Source: Alopecurus myosuroides
Lineage: Eukaryota > Streptophyta > Magnoliopsida > Poales > Poaceae
Direction: 5' to 3'
Length of the DNA: 64,000 nucleotides
Assembly (NCBI GenBank): GCA_028641055.1
Contig: CM054062.1
Coordinates: forward strand, 11,878,826-11,942,825
The notes under the pieces are model-generated. The model worked only from the letters and a program-made list of their open reading frames with translations. It did no database searches and was not told the origin of the DNA. A program made the translations under genes and the position numbers. Within the stretch, counting starts at the first letter, position 1; each line of letters begins with the position of its first letter. Below are positions 1 to 11,698 of this stretch, piece after piece.

Positions 1-240
1 TATGAAAAGGTTTCCATCCACCTCTTTTGAAGAACAGAAGTTTCTGCCGATTCCGCTGGAAACTGGTCAAATTTGAACTATAGGTACCTCATAGTTTGCT
101 CATGATTTTTGGCAAAAATCAATTTTAGGTACACAAGTACCTATTTCAACATAGATATACCAAGAGTTTGGCAAAATAAAGATTTTTCTTTAAACACACA
201 CGCAAACGGCCTGCGCATCGCGATCGAGCAAAGGAAAAAA

Positions 241-665
241 AAAACAATACCTACGCCGACGGCACCCCCTCGGCGTAGGGTTCGTTACGATCGAACGGGA
301 AGAAAAAAAATTTCCTCCACCTACGCCGACGGCACCCCCTCGGCGTAGGGTTAGTTTTTTTTCTTTTAAACCTCACACGCGCTCACACGGTACGGTCTAA
401 CGCGGGAAAAAAAAATCATTTACCTACGCCGAGGGGGTGCCGTCGGCGTAGCCTATCACATAACGGCGCGTTCGAAGGGCGTAACGGGGCATCCCTACGC
501 CGAGGGGGATAGATACGCCGACGGTGCCCCCTCGGGGTAGCCTCCAGACGCCGAGGGGGAGGAGACGCCGACGGGCAGGCGGAGGGCCGATCCTACCGGC
601 CACCCTACGCCGAGGGGGCCGATAGTTGGCCGTCGGCGTATTGGCCGGCCGTCGGCGTCTATTGG
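241..665. repeat. GC-rich palindromic repeat cluster, CACTA subterminal-like
   Basis: A unit built from CTACGCCGA and TCGGCGTAG flanking a C-rich or G-rich centre occurs at about 249-279, 321-351 and 422-451. Degenerate partial copies run on to about 660. Each full unit is an imperfect palindrome, and units occur in both orientations. Clusters of this kind resemble the subterminal repeats where CACTA transposases bind, but no CACTA terminus was seen nearby. The assignment to a decayed CACTA end is therefore an inference. Open frames here are only by-products of the GC-rich repeats. Confidence 0.5.
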
Positions 666-2730
666 CTCTCCCGTAGTGGGCGGAGAGGCATGGTAGTTCC
701 TTTTTTGATTTATTTTCTCCATTTCTACTCTTTTCATTTTCCTTCCCCATACAAATTTCTTTGACGGTTCCTCTTGGATTGCCGTCTTTCTATTGTTGTC
801 TCTCCTGCACATATATACCCCTGTACTAAAGAAGATGGTTGTATCTAGGTCGTAACGGGAATGCAAACAACTTTGCAAATGATCTCTAACATGGAGGCCA
901 TGAATGGAAGATACTTGTGTGCGTCACACGCACCTAGGAATAGAAAGATTCAGAAATCTGTATGAATTGTATTTCATCATGGTCGACCGCGCCGTGCTAT
1001 ACAAGGAAACATTTAGAGGTTGCATGTTCAGTTAACTCACTTATTGGTGCACAACATTGGGTATGTATTTATTTCTGCCGAAACCTAAGATATATCTCTC
1101 ATTATTAAAATATATATTGTCCTTTTATTACCAGATCAGTAGCTGTTGGTTGGCTTATCTACTTCCTCTTTTTATCTTCTAATGGATTCATCTAATTTTT
1201 TTTAATGAAGTAGATTATTTTGCTATTAAGTTTAAACCAATAATTCCCTCAATTGTAGCTCTATGGAATCAATAGTTGTATATCATTATTGTGGAAAATA
1301 ATTAAACACCAGCACCGCCAAGCGCCTACTTTTCTGCATTCCCACAATATTTAGTCTCAACGACTCATTAGGCAAACAGGTAACATACTTCTGGGATGTC
1401 TTACTTATATATAAGGTTAGCACATCAACTCGGTTTTATGTACCAGGGCTTATTTATAAGGTTAGTGCATTACATTCTTAGATATGATGTATGTGTTCTT
1501 TATAACTTTCATGTGACTACCAAAATCCATGTAATAAGAAGTCCTTGGTTGGTATACTGCTGTCATATTTATCTGCGTTGGTGTTATAATAAGAATTCTG
1601 CCTTGCTCAATATTGCAAGGAAACACAATGAAAAGTTATGTGTCAACCAATTACATTTTCGAGTTTAGAGAGCGAGAAAAGGAGGGGTCAACCTATACAT
1701 TTATGATGTTTATCGTGGCCGTGCATGAAAGAATACAGACCAACAAACCATTCATGCAACATAGAATACCGGAGACACATAAGCTGTGCCCAGTAAGGCT
1801 ATCAAAGAACAATCCACTCAGACATAGGCGAGGTAAGCAATGTTATGAAGGGAAGTTGGGATTTCAACAAATGATGTAAGTATGCAACTATCCTTACATG
1901 CATTATAGGGTTTTCCCTAACAAAGCTAAGCACCATTATCCACTGCCCACTTTGATGCACTTGTGCATGTAGTGTGTATACCGTTAATTGCATTGGTCTT
2001 ACTCATGTATGTATGCAAAAATCATGTCCTTCAAGCTTATAAAGTTGACAATATTATGTGGAGTTCTTTGTTTTATATGTCACTACTTAAAATCATTACA
2101 TTTACAAGCAATGAATTGCTTAACTTTATCATCCTTTTTTGTTTTGCTTGCTGCCACCGAAGTACTAAAAGGTAAATGAGAACCCACATGTAGGATGTCA
2201 TCCTTTAGATTTTAGTTTAGGGCCTGCATTTTTTACCTTCCTTCTCATTTGGGATCCGATTTTCTTTTTCTTTATACGATTATACTGTATTTTGTAGGGA
2301 CCTTCTCTCCCACCGATGGTGAAGGATCACTCTATTGCCTAGCGGTTATGTTAGTTTGGTAGGCAATACCTGTTCGGTTTATCATTTTTCTGTCAAGATG
2401 AGTATTCCTAATGTTTGTACAATATCTCTGCAAACAAGGCCATGTCTCTAGGTGTAGTCAAAATTTCATCTGCCTAATTTGTCTGTAAGATAACAAGTAA
2501 TCTCATTGCCTTTGTAGTGTACTGATATTATACTCCCGCTTAACCTACCTGATATTAGACAAGTTAAAAGATTTCCTTGCTGTTGGAAGAACTCCTGGGA
2601 TGTCAGATCCCAAAGGTCACCCCGCAACATTTTGTCATCAAATCCGCGTTACTAAAATGTTTCCATGGTTTACTAATTTGCGGGTTTTGATTTTAAGTAG
2701 AAATCACGTGTTAGATCAATCCCTAGCTAC
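666..2730. other. Intergenic stretch without recognised feature
   Basis: The sequence is AT-rich with only short open frames. None shows a known motif, and no RNA gene or complete transposon terminus pair was seen. Confidence 0.5.
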
Positions 2731-3054
2731 ACTCTTATGAAGCATGAGCTAGACAATGAATCCAAGACTAAATTGAGCGAATTATGCAAAATATATGGCA
2801 CACATAGATAAAAACTTAAAACAATAAACTCAACACGTCAGGAACGAAACAGTAAAGTAAAATCAAAGATGCATTACACAAAATGTCTGCATACTCTTAT
2901 GAAGCATGAGCTAGACAATGAATCCAAGACTAAACTGAGCGAATTATGCAAAATATATGGCACACATAGATAAAAACTTAAAACAATAAACTCAACACGT
3001 CAAGAAAGAAACGGTAAAGTAAAATGAAAGATGCATTACACAAAATGTCTGCAT
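2731..3054. repeat. Tandem duplication, two 162-bp copies
   Basis: Copy one (2731-2892) begins ACTCTTATGAAGCATGAGCT and ends AAAATGTCTGCAT. Copy two (2893-3054) repeats it directly with a handful of substitutions. The head-to-tail arrangement and few differences suggest a fairly recent local duplication. No coding content is apparent. Confidence 0.9.
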
Positions 3055-3889
3055 GTAAATTACATCAGCCACGTGATGCCAAACGTTATGCAGTTGGTGC
3101 AGCGAAGCGCGCATGTTCGTCTAGTGAACATATGATTCGGATCGAAACAGACAAAAGAGAGCTCATCATGTTGCATGGGCGGGAGTGGTGCTTCTCCTCT
3201 GACCGGGAACAACAGCAAACCAAATCCAATTTTGGATCTAGTACCTCTCCCACCGCTCGGTCGGCGGAAAATCTGGAAGTACACGACAAAACCTAGATAA
3301 TTAGATGCAGGTGTGCTGCTGGGAACCGGAGGCCTCACGTGCAGTGAAAAGCAACGACGATGACGCATGGAGACTTGGAGAGTGCTGGAGGTGGGGGTAG
3401 AAGAGATGCACAAATTTGAGAGGAAGGTACGGGGAGCTGCTAAATAAAGAACGATCGTGATTTGGAGGGAACGGATGACACTAACTCCACGGGCAGTTAC
3501 AACAAGCGAGAGGTCGCATGAGTAATATCAGAAAAGGAACCGAGGCGGCTGAGCAAACTCTATACCGGGGCAACCTTGCGTTGATAGGGCAGTGGCACGA
3601 TGGAACATCACAATGGACGGATAGAGATGAGAATCGTATGGTTGTACTTAACTGATGACGTGGACATGAGATAGACAAATTAAATGATCTTAGTGGGGTT
3701 TCCTCTTATAAGAAGTACTAGAAGAATACCCCGCGTGTTGCAGCGGGTATCTCTTAAAAAAAATATCTATAAAAGAAATGAGTATAAGGTGTATGAAATA
3801 TTCCATTATCAAGATTGACTTGATCACATAATCGATAAACTAAATTTAATTTGCGTGAAATTGTTGTATATTTTGAGAAATAAATATTA
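3055..3889. other. Intergenic stretch
   Basis: No gene is supported. A segment at 3689-3718 (CTTAGTGGGGTTTCC, then CTTATAAGAAGTA) recurs directly at 4290-4318 with small changes. The two flank the MITE at 3890-4125 at a distance, so they may be remnants of one family or of a local duplication. Confidence 0.4.
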
Positions 3890-4125
3890 CTACCTCCGTT
3901 CCGATGAATAAGGCGCATACGCATTTTAAGACAAACTTTGACCTAAATATTTGAGTAACAATATCTTGACTATATAGTGCAACTTTGACATTGTTAGATT
4001 CATAGTGAAAAACGCTTTCTAATGATATTGATTTTATACCAAATACTATTATATATGTGGATCAATTCTTGGTCAAAGGCAAATCTTGAAAAACGTGCGC
4101 GCCTTATTCGTTGGAATGGAGGGAG
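3890..4125. mobile_element. Stowaway-type MITE
   Basis: The left end reads CTACCTCCGTTCC and the right end is the imperfect inverse ending GGAGGGAG. Inside both, an inverted AATAAGGCGC motif extends the terminal repeats. It is flanked by TA at 3888-3889 and 4126-4127, the target duplication expected of Tc1/mariner-derived Stowaway elements. It is 236 bp long with no coding capacity. Confidence 0.85.
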
Positions 4126-4390
4126 TAGTGACAATGGACAATTATATGGTTAAAAAAAGATGGCATGTTTATGTGGATGAAATAAGTAATATCACAATTC
4201 TTAGTGGAGATGACATGAATAATTGATTGGCTAAAATTATGGGTGATGTAGATAGCTTGTATGTTGAGATAGAAAAATCATAAATGCATCTTAGTGGGGT
4301 TTTGTCTTATAAGAAGTATAGAACTACTAGACGGAAAGCGCGCTTCGCCGCGCCGCCTATCTTACATGGTTACCTGGTGCGGCTAGCGTG

Positions 4391-4506
4391 TTGCATGGAT
4401 CTTTATTTTTTTTTGAAGAATTTAACGTCTTGGCAACATTCTGATTTGTTGCATGGATTTTTTTTTGAAGAAGAATTTAACGTCTTGGCAACGTTCTGAT
4501 TTGATG
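4391..4506. repeat. Short tandem duplication, about 58-bp unit
   Basis: TTGCATGGAT, a T-run, GAAGAATTTAACGTCTTGGC and AAC(A/G)TTCTGATTTG occur twice head to tail, starting at 4391 and 4449. Differences are confined to the T-run and single bases. Confidence 0.8.
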
Positions 4507-4659
4507 ATGTTATCACACGCATGGTGATAAGGCGTGTGATTTGGTCATCACTATTTTTATACATCTACGCTACAAATCAGGGAACTTATAGGTGAGAAAT
4601 CATCCAGAATATCCACCTTTTTTTTTGCATGGATCTGGAATATCGACCCTGCTAACACA

Positions 4660-4801
4660 TTCTATGAGTTTTAGCATCTAAAATACGTATATCACAAAAC
4701 CAAAAACAAACGCTCCACCCTGGTAAAACATTCTATGAATTTTACCATCTAAAATACGTATATCACAAAACCAAAACCAAAACCAAAAGTAAACGCACCG
4801 C
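4660..4801. repeat. Short tandem duplication, about 71-bp unit
   Basis: TTCTATGA(G/A)TTTTA(G/C)CATC followed by AAAATACGTATATCACAAAA recurs with a shift of about 71 bp, starting at 4660 and 4731. The second copy has an expanded CCAAAA run. Confidence 0.75.
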
Positions 4802-5809
4802 ACATATAACATAGGATAGACCAAAGACAACAAATAGTCACACAAAGCATAGATCCCAATCTTGTACTAAAACTCTTGCACAACGAAATAAACATCACAA
4901 CAATTCTGTGAACAGTGTAGAAACATAATCACACACAAACAGACCATGAGAGCATACAACATTTAGATGGGATAGCACAAGTCTGCTCATATTATCCCAT
5001 CAAAGATGTAGCTACCTGCCCTTCCTTGCACTCTGGAACATGATTAAAGTTTAATTAGCTACCACATAGGTTGATGAGAAGATTCTTAGACACGTCGTGC
5101 ACCCATGGATCACGATACCTTCTTCTCAATCTTACCAGCAGCTTCTGAGGATAACTGCGTCTTGGGGGGTACCCTCCCTTTAGGATAAAACTTCTCAGAA
5201 ACGCCCACCACGCTGTGAACACCAAGAAGAAAGCAAAGTAAATAGAGAATAGGGATTTGACTGGTCAGCCAACGCTTTTAATGCGCCTTTATCCCATGGA
5301 AAAAAAAGCGAACGTATGCGTTCGTATCAGCCACGTGATACGTATCCGATGGCGCCGAACGTGCGCACTGTGTACGACACGACAGTGCCCGGCCAATATT
5401 TACATTTGCGATTCTAAATTAGATTTACTTATGCAAAAAAACCACCAAGATCAATACTTCACAATTAACACAATTATTGAATTAGAATTTTTTTTTCCAT
5501 CACTGCAGCTAGTCATTGATGCACACAATTACAAAAGATTATAGAAAAATAAATTACCTTGACACTTTCTGCTCCCTTCTCCTTCCTCTCCATTTTGCAC
5601 TTGTTGACAAAATCTGATAGCGGATCAATGATAAGGATGCCTAACTGGCCAAACAAATAATCAAACACACTGCAACTGTGACATGTCCATGTGCCAACAG
5701 TCACGAAGATAACTACAGACATGAAGAAAACCTTGCAAGCTTACCCGAGGTAGATGAACTGCCTGGGCGGCGTGAAGTTCATGATGATCATACACATGGA
5801 CACACTTGC

Positions 5810-7521
5810 TGCCGACGATTACGTACCTGTCCGTGGTAGTGCAGTACTTCTATCCGCCGCTGTGCCGCCGGCTGCTCCCCACGACTATCTACCTGTCCGC
5901 CGATTCAGTTCATGAAGAAAACCATTTCTTGCACTTGTTGCCCTGTGCGCCCAGGACGAAAGCTAGGCGGGGTTGAGCACACCGGAGTCGCAGCAGTAGG
6001 GGCAGGGCGCAGGGGTTGTGATTACAGGCCGGAGGGTACTCACAGAGCTGTGACGTCTAGGCGGCGGGAGGCGACACCACAACCAGGCCGGCCACTTACC
6101 CCCGACTGCGGGTCGTCCACAAGCAAGTCCTCGTCCCCATCCTCGGAGCGCCGCCATGGTCATAGGGTAGAGGACCGAGGAGACCCACTCTCCCGTCCCC
6201 TTCCTCCCTGGAGCTTCTCCCCGAGCGCGGTATGGCCGCACGGCCTCGTCCCGGTCGGCAGGGAGTCCACCAGCGCAGCCAAGCAACAATCCCCTGAGTC
6301 CCGCCATGGCCGTGGAACTCGGAGGCGACCCACTCGCGCGTCCCTGTCTCCCTGGAACATCTCCCCGAGCGACTCGAGACCGCGCGCCCTCGTCCTCGCC
6401 GGCGGCGAGTCCATGGCACCTGGTATCTCCTCGATCCACATCGCCGCCGTCACTATTGCTGATTCAGACGAGGGCGACCGCCGATGAGCGATTTCTGATT
6501 TTCTGCAGCCATTGCGCTTCCCTCCACCCACTGATGCCGCCGCAGACGTCACGGCTCCCCTCCGACCATCCCTCCTCTTCATTAACACGTTCCCCGCGCC
6601 GGTCGAGACCGAGAGGCCAAAGCAATCGAACGGCGTCGGATCACCAGGGCCAGGCGACGGTCACGCGGCCGAGCAACTCCGGCGGTGTCGTACGCTCCTA
6701 TCGCCGACCGCATGAGCAAGGAGCAGGGAGGCCGAAGGTTGGACTGCCGAAGGTGGCCGCAGGCAGGCGGGCAGAGGCGCAGGGAGGAGGTCCAATAGGG
6801 GGCGCTCGACGGGGGATGGCGTTGGGCGAAAGAGATGCCCTGCCAGGCTATCGGCGAGCGGCGAGTTGGGGTCGGGGAGGTCGCCACTCGCTAGGTCGGG
6901 CCGTGGCGCGGTGGTGGCGCTGTGGTACTTCCTACGCAGATTCCTGCGCAGATGCGAGCGCGAGGAGCTCGAGCAGCGGAGCTGCCATAATTGGATGCGA
7001 CCCGGGTCAAGCTTTTTTTTATATACAATCATAGGTTGGGCAATGGCCCAGGCAACCGACGGCCAGCAGAGGAGACTCAGCGACGGCGGATAATCGCCGG
7101 TGCCAAGGAAGACGAAACCAAATCTAGACGCCCACGTCACGGAGAAAAATGGGCGGAATCCCCACCCTCCACAGGGAAAAGTTACAGCGGCACCGACCAC
7201 CAAGCCTATGACACCGCGGGCCCACGGGGAAAACAACCAAAACAAAGCAAAAATCCGGGCCCCTGCCCGCCCCCACACCGCCTCCACCGCCACACGTGGT
7301 CAGCACAGTGCACGCCAGCTCAGTGAGCAACTCCACGACACAGCTAGCAAGCGGAACAGGCCACACGGTACACAACCAGCGACAAAAGGTAGTCAGCAGG
7401 GCCCACACGTAGGGACAGATCAATTGGCAGAGTGGCTGAGAGTGCTCCCAGCCCACGGAGCTTACAGATTAAAAGAATAGGTAGATAGATCACTTCATCT
7501 CTTTTTTGTTTTTTGAGAATC
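5810..7521. other. GC-rich region without supportable gene
   Basis: Between about 5900 and 7000 the base composition becomes GC-rich, and long open frames overlap on both strands. None of the conceptual proteins has a recognisable domain. They are arginine-, serine- and proline-rich, as expected of random GC-rich translation. The part from about 6990 to 7521 would be continuous with 13056 onward if the LINE were absent, so it belonged to the DNA upstream of the MLO gene. Confidence 0.4.
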
Positions 7522-7537
7522 ACTTCTGAGATTTTAA
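7522..7537. repeat. LINE target site duplication, distal copy
   Basis: ACTTCTGAGATTTTAA occurs here and again at 13040-13055, exactly bounding the LINE. A 16-bp perfect duplication is typical of target-primed reverse transcription. Confidence 0.95.
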
Positions 7538-7570
7538 ATTTTTTTTTTGAGGGGTAAAAGACTGCTTTAT

Positions 7571-10500
7571 TCAGAAATCAATTTGTGTGGGGATACAGCA
7601 GCCTTGTGGAGGACTAACTAACCAAATTCGTCGGCCCGGTTCTTCTAAGATACAACTCCTAGCTAGATTGTGAGCCTCCGTGTTATGAATTCGAGGCTCA
7701 AACTTAAACTCAACTAAACCAAAACTAGTCTTTGCTTCCATGATCTCTCGCACCACGCAAGCATAAGCTCCCATGGTTCCCTCCTCCAAGCTTCGGATGA
7801 CCGAGCTGCAGTCACTTGCCACCAGAATTTGTCCCGCGTCGATATCCGCTGCGAGAGCCATTGCTTCGCGGACTGCCAGTGCTTCCAGCGTTTCAGGATC
7901 GGTCTTCCCTGGGTAGACTATCGCCGAAGCACCCATGAACACACCCGCTGCCGTCCGAGCGACCGCCGCAGCTGCGCCTCGCCCTTCATTCTTCCCCACC
8001 GCTGCATCGACGCTGATTTTGATCACGCCTTGCGGTGGTGGTAACCATCTCGCCAGCCTCCTAGCTGGTTGCAGATTGTCTTGCCTCTTCACCGTGTTAA
8101 CCGTTTGCTTTAGATCACCCAAAAACCTCTCAATGAACAAGAACGTTGTGAGAGGACTTTGGTATATCTCTTCGTGTATGGCTTTCCTCCGCGCATGCCA
8201 TATCGCCCACATGGTCACAAAAACCCTTGCTTGATCCTCTTTGCTCAGAGTTTCTATCATTGTCGCCAGCCATCGCCGTGCGTCCCCCTCTGTCGAGTAG
8301 GTTAGATGCTCGGTGACCCCCGGATCCGTCAGCGCCCATACACACCGCGCCATCGAGCAGTCCAGTAGTGCATGCCTCCACGAGTCCGCTGAGCCGCATA
8401 ACTTACACCGGCCGTCGTTTGTCATGTGCCTATGGTGTCTCACGTCGTTCGTTGGTAGCGACATTTTGGCCAGCCGCCAAAGGAACACTCTGATCTTCGA
8501 AGGAACCTGAGTGTGCCAAAGACTCGTCCAGTCTTTCTCCATTGCCTTTCTATTCGAGCTCCCAGCCGTACCTTCCAGCCAGGCCTCCCTCTTCTCCCTC
8601 GTGTGTACCAGCATCATATAGGCGGATCTTACCGAGAAAAAACCCTTCCGATCATAGTGCCATGCCCAAAAGTCATTCTGCTGTCGGTGACTTAGAGGTA
8701 TTTGTAGGATTAGCTCAACGTCCATAGGTAATAGACATTGCCTTAGCTTTTCTTCTCTCCACGTAGCGGACGTTGGCTCGATGAATTCCGCAACCGTAGC
8801 AGGTGGAGTCTCCGTTAGACACACCATTGGTCGCAGCATCCCATCCCTAGGGATCCATTGATCATTCCACGGATCCGTGGTGTCACCCGTCCCAATTCTT
8901 TTGATCAATCCTTGCTTCAAAACCTGAACTCCCTCGTGTAGCGCGCGCCATACCTGCGAGGGCGCCGGGCTTAGCCTTGCATTCAGCAAGTCTGTGTCGG
9001 GGAAGTAAACTGCCTTCAACACCTTGGCACTTAGGGTAGTTGGATCTTGCAAAATTCTCCATCCCTGCCTCGCAAGAAGTGCCAAGTTAAACAGTGAGAT
9101 ATCTCTGAAGCCTAAACCCCCCATGTTCTTGGGTTTACACATGTCGCGCCACGCTACCCAGCACGTCTTCCTTTCCCCATCCTTGCTTCCCCACCAAAAC
9201 TTGCGCATCATTGCGTTGATATGGTTGCACAGTCCTTCTGGAAGCCGAAAGCAAGACATTGAGTATATCGGTATCGCTTGAGCCACGGATTTTATTAGAA
9301 CATCCTTGCCACCTGCCGACAGCAGACGCTCCATCCATCCTTGTATTTTGCTCCAAATGCGGTCCTTGATGTGTTTGAATGCATTACCTCTCGCCCTCCC
9401 CACATCAGCAGGCATGCCGAGATACTTCTCACATAATGTTTCATTATGTACATCGAGAACTCCTTTTACTCCCTCTTTGACTGCACTCGGGCATCTCTTA
9501 CTGAAATAAATAGAAGATTTGTCCCGATTAATCCTTTGGCCCGATGCCAAACAGTATCTGTCTAGTAGCTCCTGGACTTTCCCCGCACTTTCTGTATCTG
9601 CCTTAAAAAGCAACAGGCTATCATCCGCAAACAAGAGGTGACTGATCGCCGGGGCCGACGCTGCCACTTTTAGACCTTGAAGTTCCGATGAAAAACTTTG
9701 ATGTTTGAACAGGCTCGAGAAGCCCTCTGCAGCCAATAAGAACAGATAAGGAGAGATTGGGTCCCCCTGTCGTACTCCTCGCGACGGGTTAAAATTTCTC
9801 AGCTTACCTCCGTTAAACAAGACCTGGAAGGACACCGAGGTGACTAGCCGCATCACCATATCCAGCCAACTCTGATGAAACCCCAGCTTGATCATGACGG
9901 CCCGTAGGTACCCCCATTCTAGCCGGTCATACGCTTTCCTCATGTCGAGCTTGAGTGCACAGAACCGATTCTTCTTGGACCTGTTCCTCTTCATAAAATG
10001 AATGCACTCATAGGCAGAAATTATGTTGTCCGTTATCAACCTACCAGGGACAGACGCCGATTGTTCCTCCGAGATGATCTCCGGGAGGCACTCCTTCAGC
10101 CTATTAGCAAGTACTTTGGATGCGATCTTATAGATCACATTGCATAAGCTTATAGGCCTAAATTGACTCAACTCCTCCGGGTTAGCTACCTTAGGGATGA
10201 GAACAACAAACGTATGATTTATCTCCTCCAGGCTTTCTTCTCCCTTCAGAACCCGCAAGACTGCCAGGGTCACTTCCTCGCCACATAAACCCCAGTGAGT
10301 CTAAAAAAAATGTGCTGGTAACCCGTCTGGACCAGGGGCTTTGGTGGGAAACATTTGGAACAAAGCCGTTTGCACCTCCCTCTCCTCGAAGGGTTTCATC
10401 AATGACTCGTTCATTGCATGAGTGACTTTGACAGGAATCACATCGATCACCTCCTCCATGTTCGTTGTTCCTTCTGAACTATATAGCGTCTCATAGTACC

Positions 10501-11698
10501 CACTGGTTAGCTCGGCCATCTCCCTCTCCTCCTCCGTATAGGTACCATCTGGCCTCTTCAATTTACTAATTTTGTTGTGCCGTTTCCTCTGGCTCGCCCT
10601 TAGATGAAAAAACCGGGTGTTCTTGTCACCTTCGGCTAGCCATTGGATGCGCGACCGCTGACGCCACATTACCTCCTCCCGAGCGTATAAGTCCACTAGC
10701 CTCTCGCAAGTCTTTGTTTCCTCATACGACGGTGCCTGGCGTCTCTCGTCTGACCGAAGTTGCGTCAGTCTCTCTTGGAGTCTGCTTATCTCCCTCTTCA
10801 CATTGCCGAATGTGTTTCTCCCCCAATCATCTAGTGAGTTGGTCACCCGAGTCAATTTTTGTTTCAGCTGGGCCATCGTCGTAGCTCTACCCTCCTCTGC
10901 CCAGATATTCCGCAAATGGGGGTTGAAGCTGTCGTGCGCTTCCCACATAACCTCGTAGCGAAAGATCCGGTCCTCCCTTGCTCTCCTCTGACGGGTGGTC
11001 TCTCTCCATGTCAGCAGAATTGGGCTATGGTCGGATGATGCCCCTGTCAGATGACGGACAGACGCTGTCGGAAAACGGTCACACCACGGGGCTGTCGCCA
11101 GGGCCCTATCGAGCCGTACTCGGCAGAATGAGCCTCCCGCCACTCTGCGCTCGAAAGTCTAGCTGTTCCCCTTGTAGCCAAGGTCCACGAGCTCACACAC
11201 GTCGACAGCTTCTCTAAATCCCGCAATCTGAGACAGATTCCGGTCATTGACTCCCTCGTGTTCATGTTGATGTAATACCTCATTGAAGTCCCCAATGCAC
11301 AACCATGGAAGTGGTGATGATGATTTAATGAACTTAAGCATGTCCCATGTTCGAAACCTATCCGCAACACGGGCCGCACCATAGACACAAGTGATACGCC
11401 ACGGTGTCTCATCTCCCTCCGTAATAACCATATCTAAGTGATACTGGGAATACGGCAAAATCTCCATCTTAATATCATCATGCCAAAAAATAGCAATGCC
11501 ACCGCTGTGGCCAACGCTACTTACAGCAAAGCTTTTATCATACCCTAGCCTTCTAGCTAGTCTCTCAACCCGTTCTTTATTAAGCTGAGTCTCCAACACA
11601 CAAAGAACGGTAGGTTTAAAACAACGAGCGAGGTCTGCTATCTCTCTAACTGTCGCGTCGCTCCCCAAACCACGACAGTTATAGCTGAGTGCACTCAT
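7571..11698 (-). pseudogene. LINE ORF2: AP endonuclease, reverse transcriptase, RNase H; two in-frame stops
   Basis: One reading frame runs from ATG at 11698 to the stop at 7571, broken only by TAG codons at 11159-11161 and 10301-10303. The first part holds the APE-type endonuclease: NCRGLG, the LETQ glutamate, GDFN, and after the first stop RLDRAL and SSDHSPI. Reverse transcriptase motifs follow: FRPISLCNV, LDMRKAYD, GVRQGDPISPYLF and the catalytic FADD. A zf-RVT segment (WHTQVPSKIRVFLWR, CKLCG...C) and a C-terminal RNase H (SVDAAV, LEALAVREAM, ASDCSSV) complete it. No frameshift was found. The stops truncate the endonuclease before its final motifs and separate it from the RT, so the copy is presumably dead unless read through. 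Confidence 0.93.
11695..11698 (-). promoter_or_regulatory. ORF1 stop / ORF2 start overlap (ATGA)
   Basis: On the minus strand the TGA of ORF1 (11697-11695) and the ATG of ORF2 (11698-11696) share bases as ATGA. Such overlap suits termination-reinitiation translation of ORF2 in a bicistronic LINE RNA. The mechanism is inferred, not shown. Confidence 0.6.

Noticed and set aside
5110..5800. Exon-like minus-strand segments (5644-5558 and 5212-5110, plus a piece near 5800-5750) with GT-AG edges
   Set aside because: The attractive frames of the middle and last segments cannot be joined: the phase required meets a stop. No family was recognised. It may be a gene relic but is not supported.
5912..7034. 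Long overlapping open frames on both strands in GC-rich DNA
   Set aside because: Composition alone explains them. They show no domain and no codon or splice logic.
7421..7470. Sequence GGCAGAGTGGCTGAGAGTGCTC reminiscent of a class II tRNA D-arm
   Set aside because: No matching acceptor stem, anticodon arm or T-loop (GGTTCRANYCC) could be fitted.
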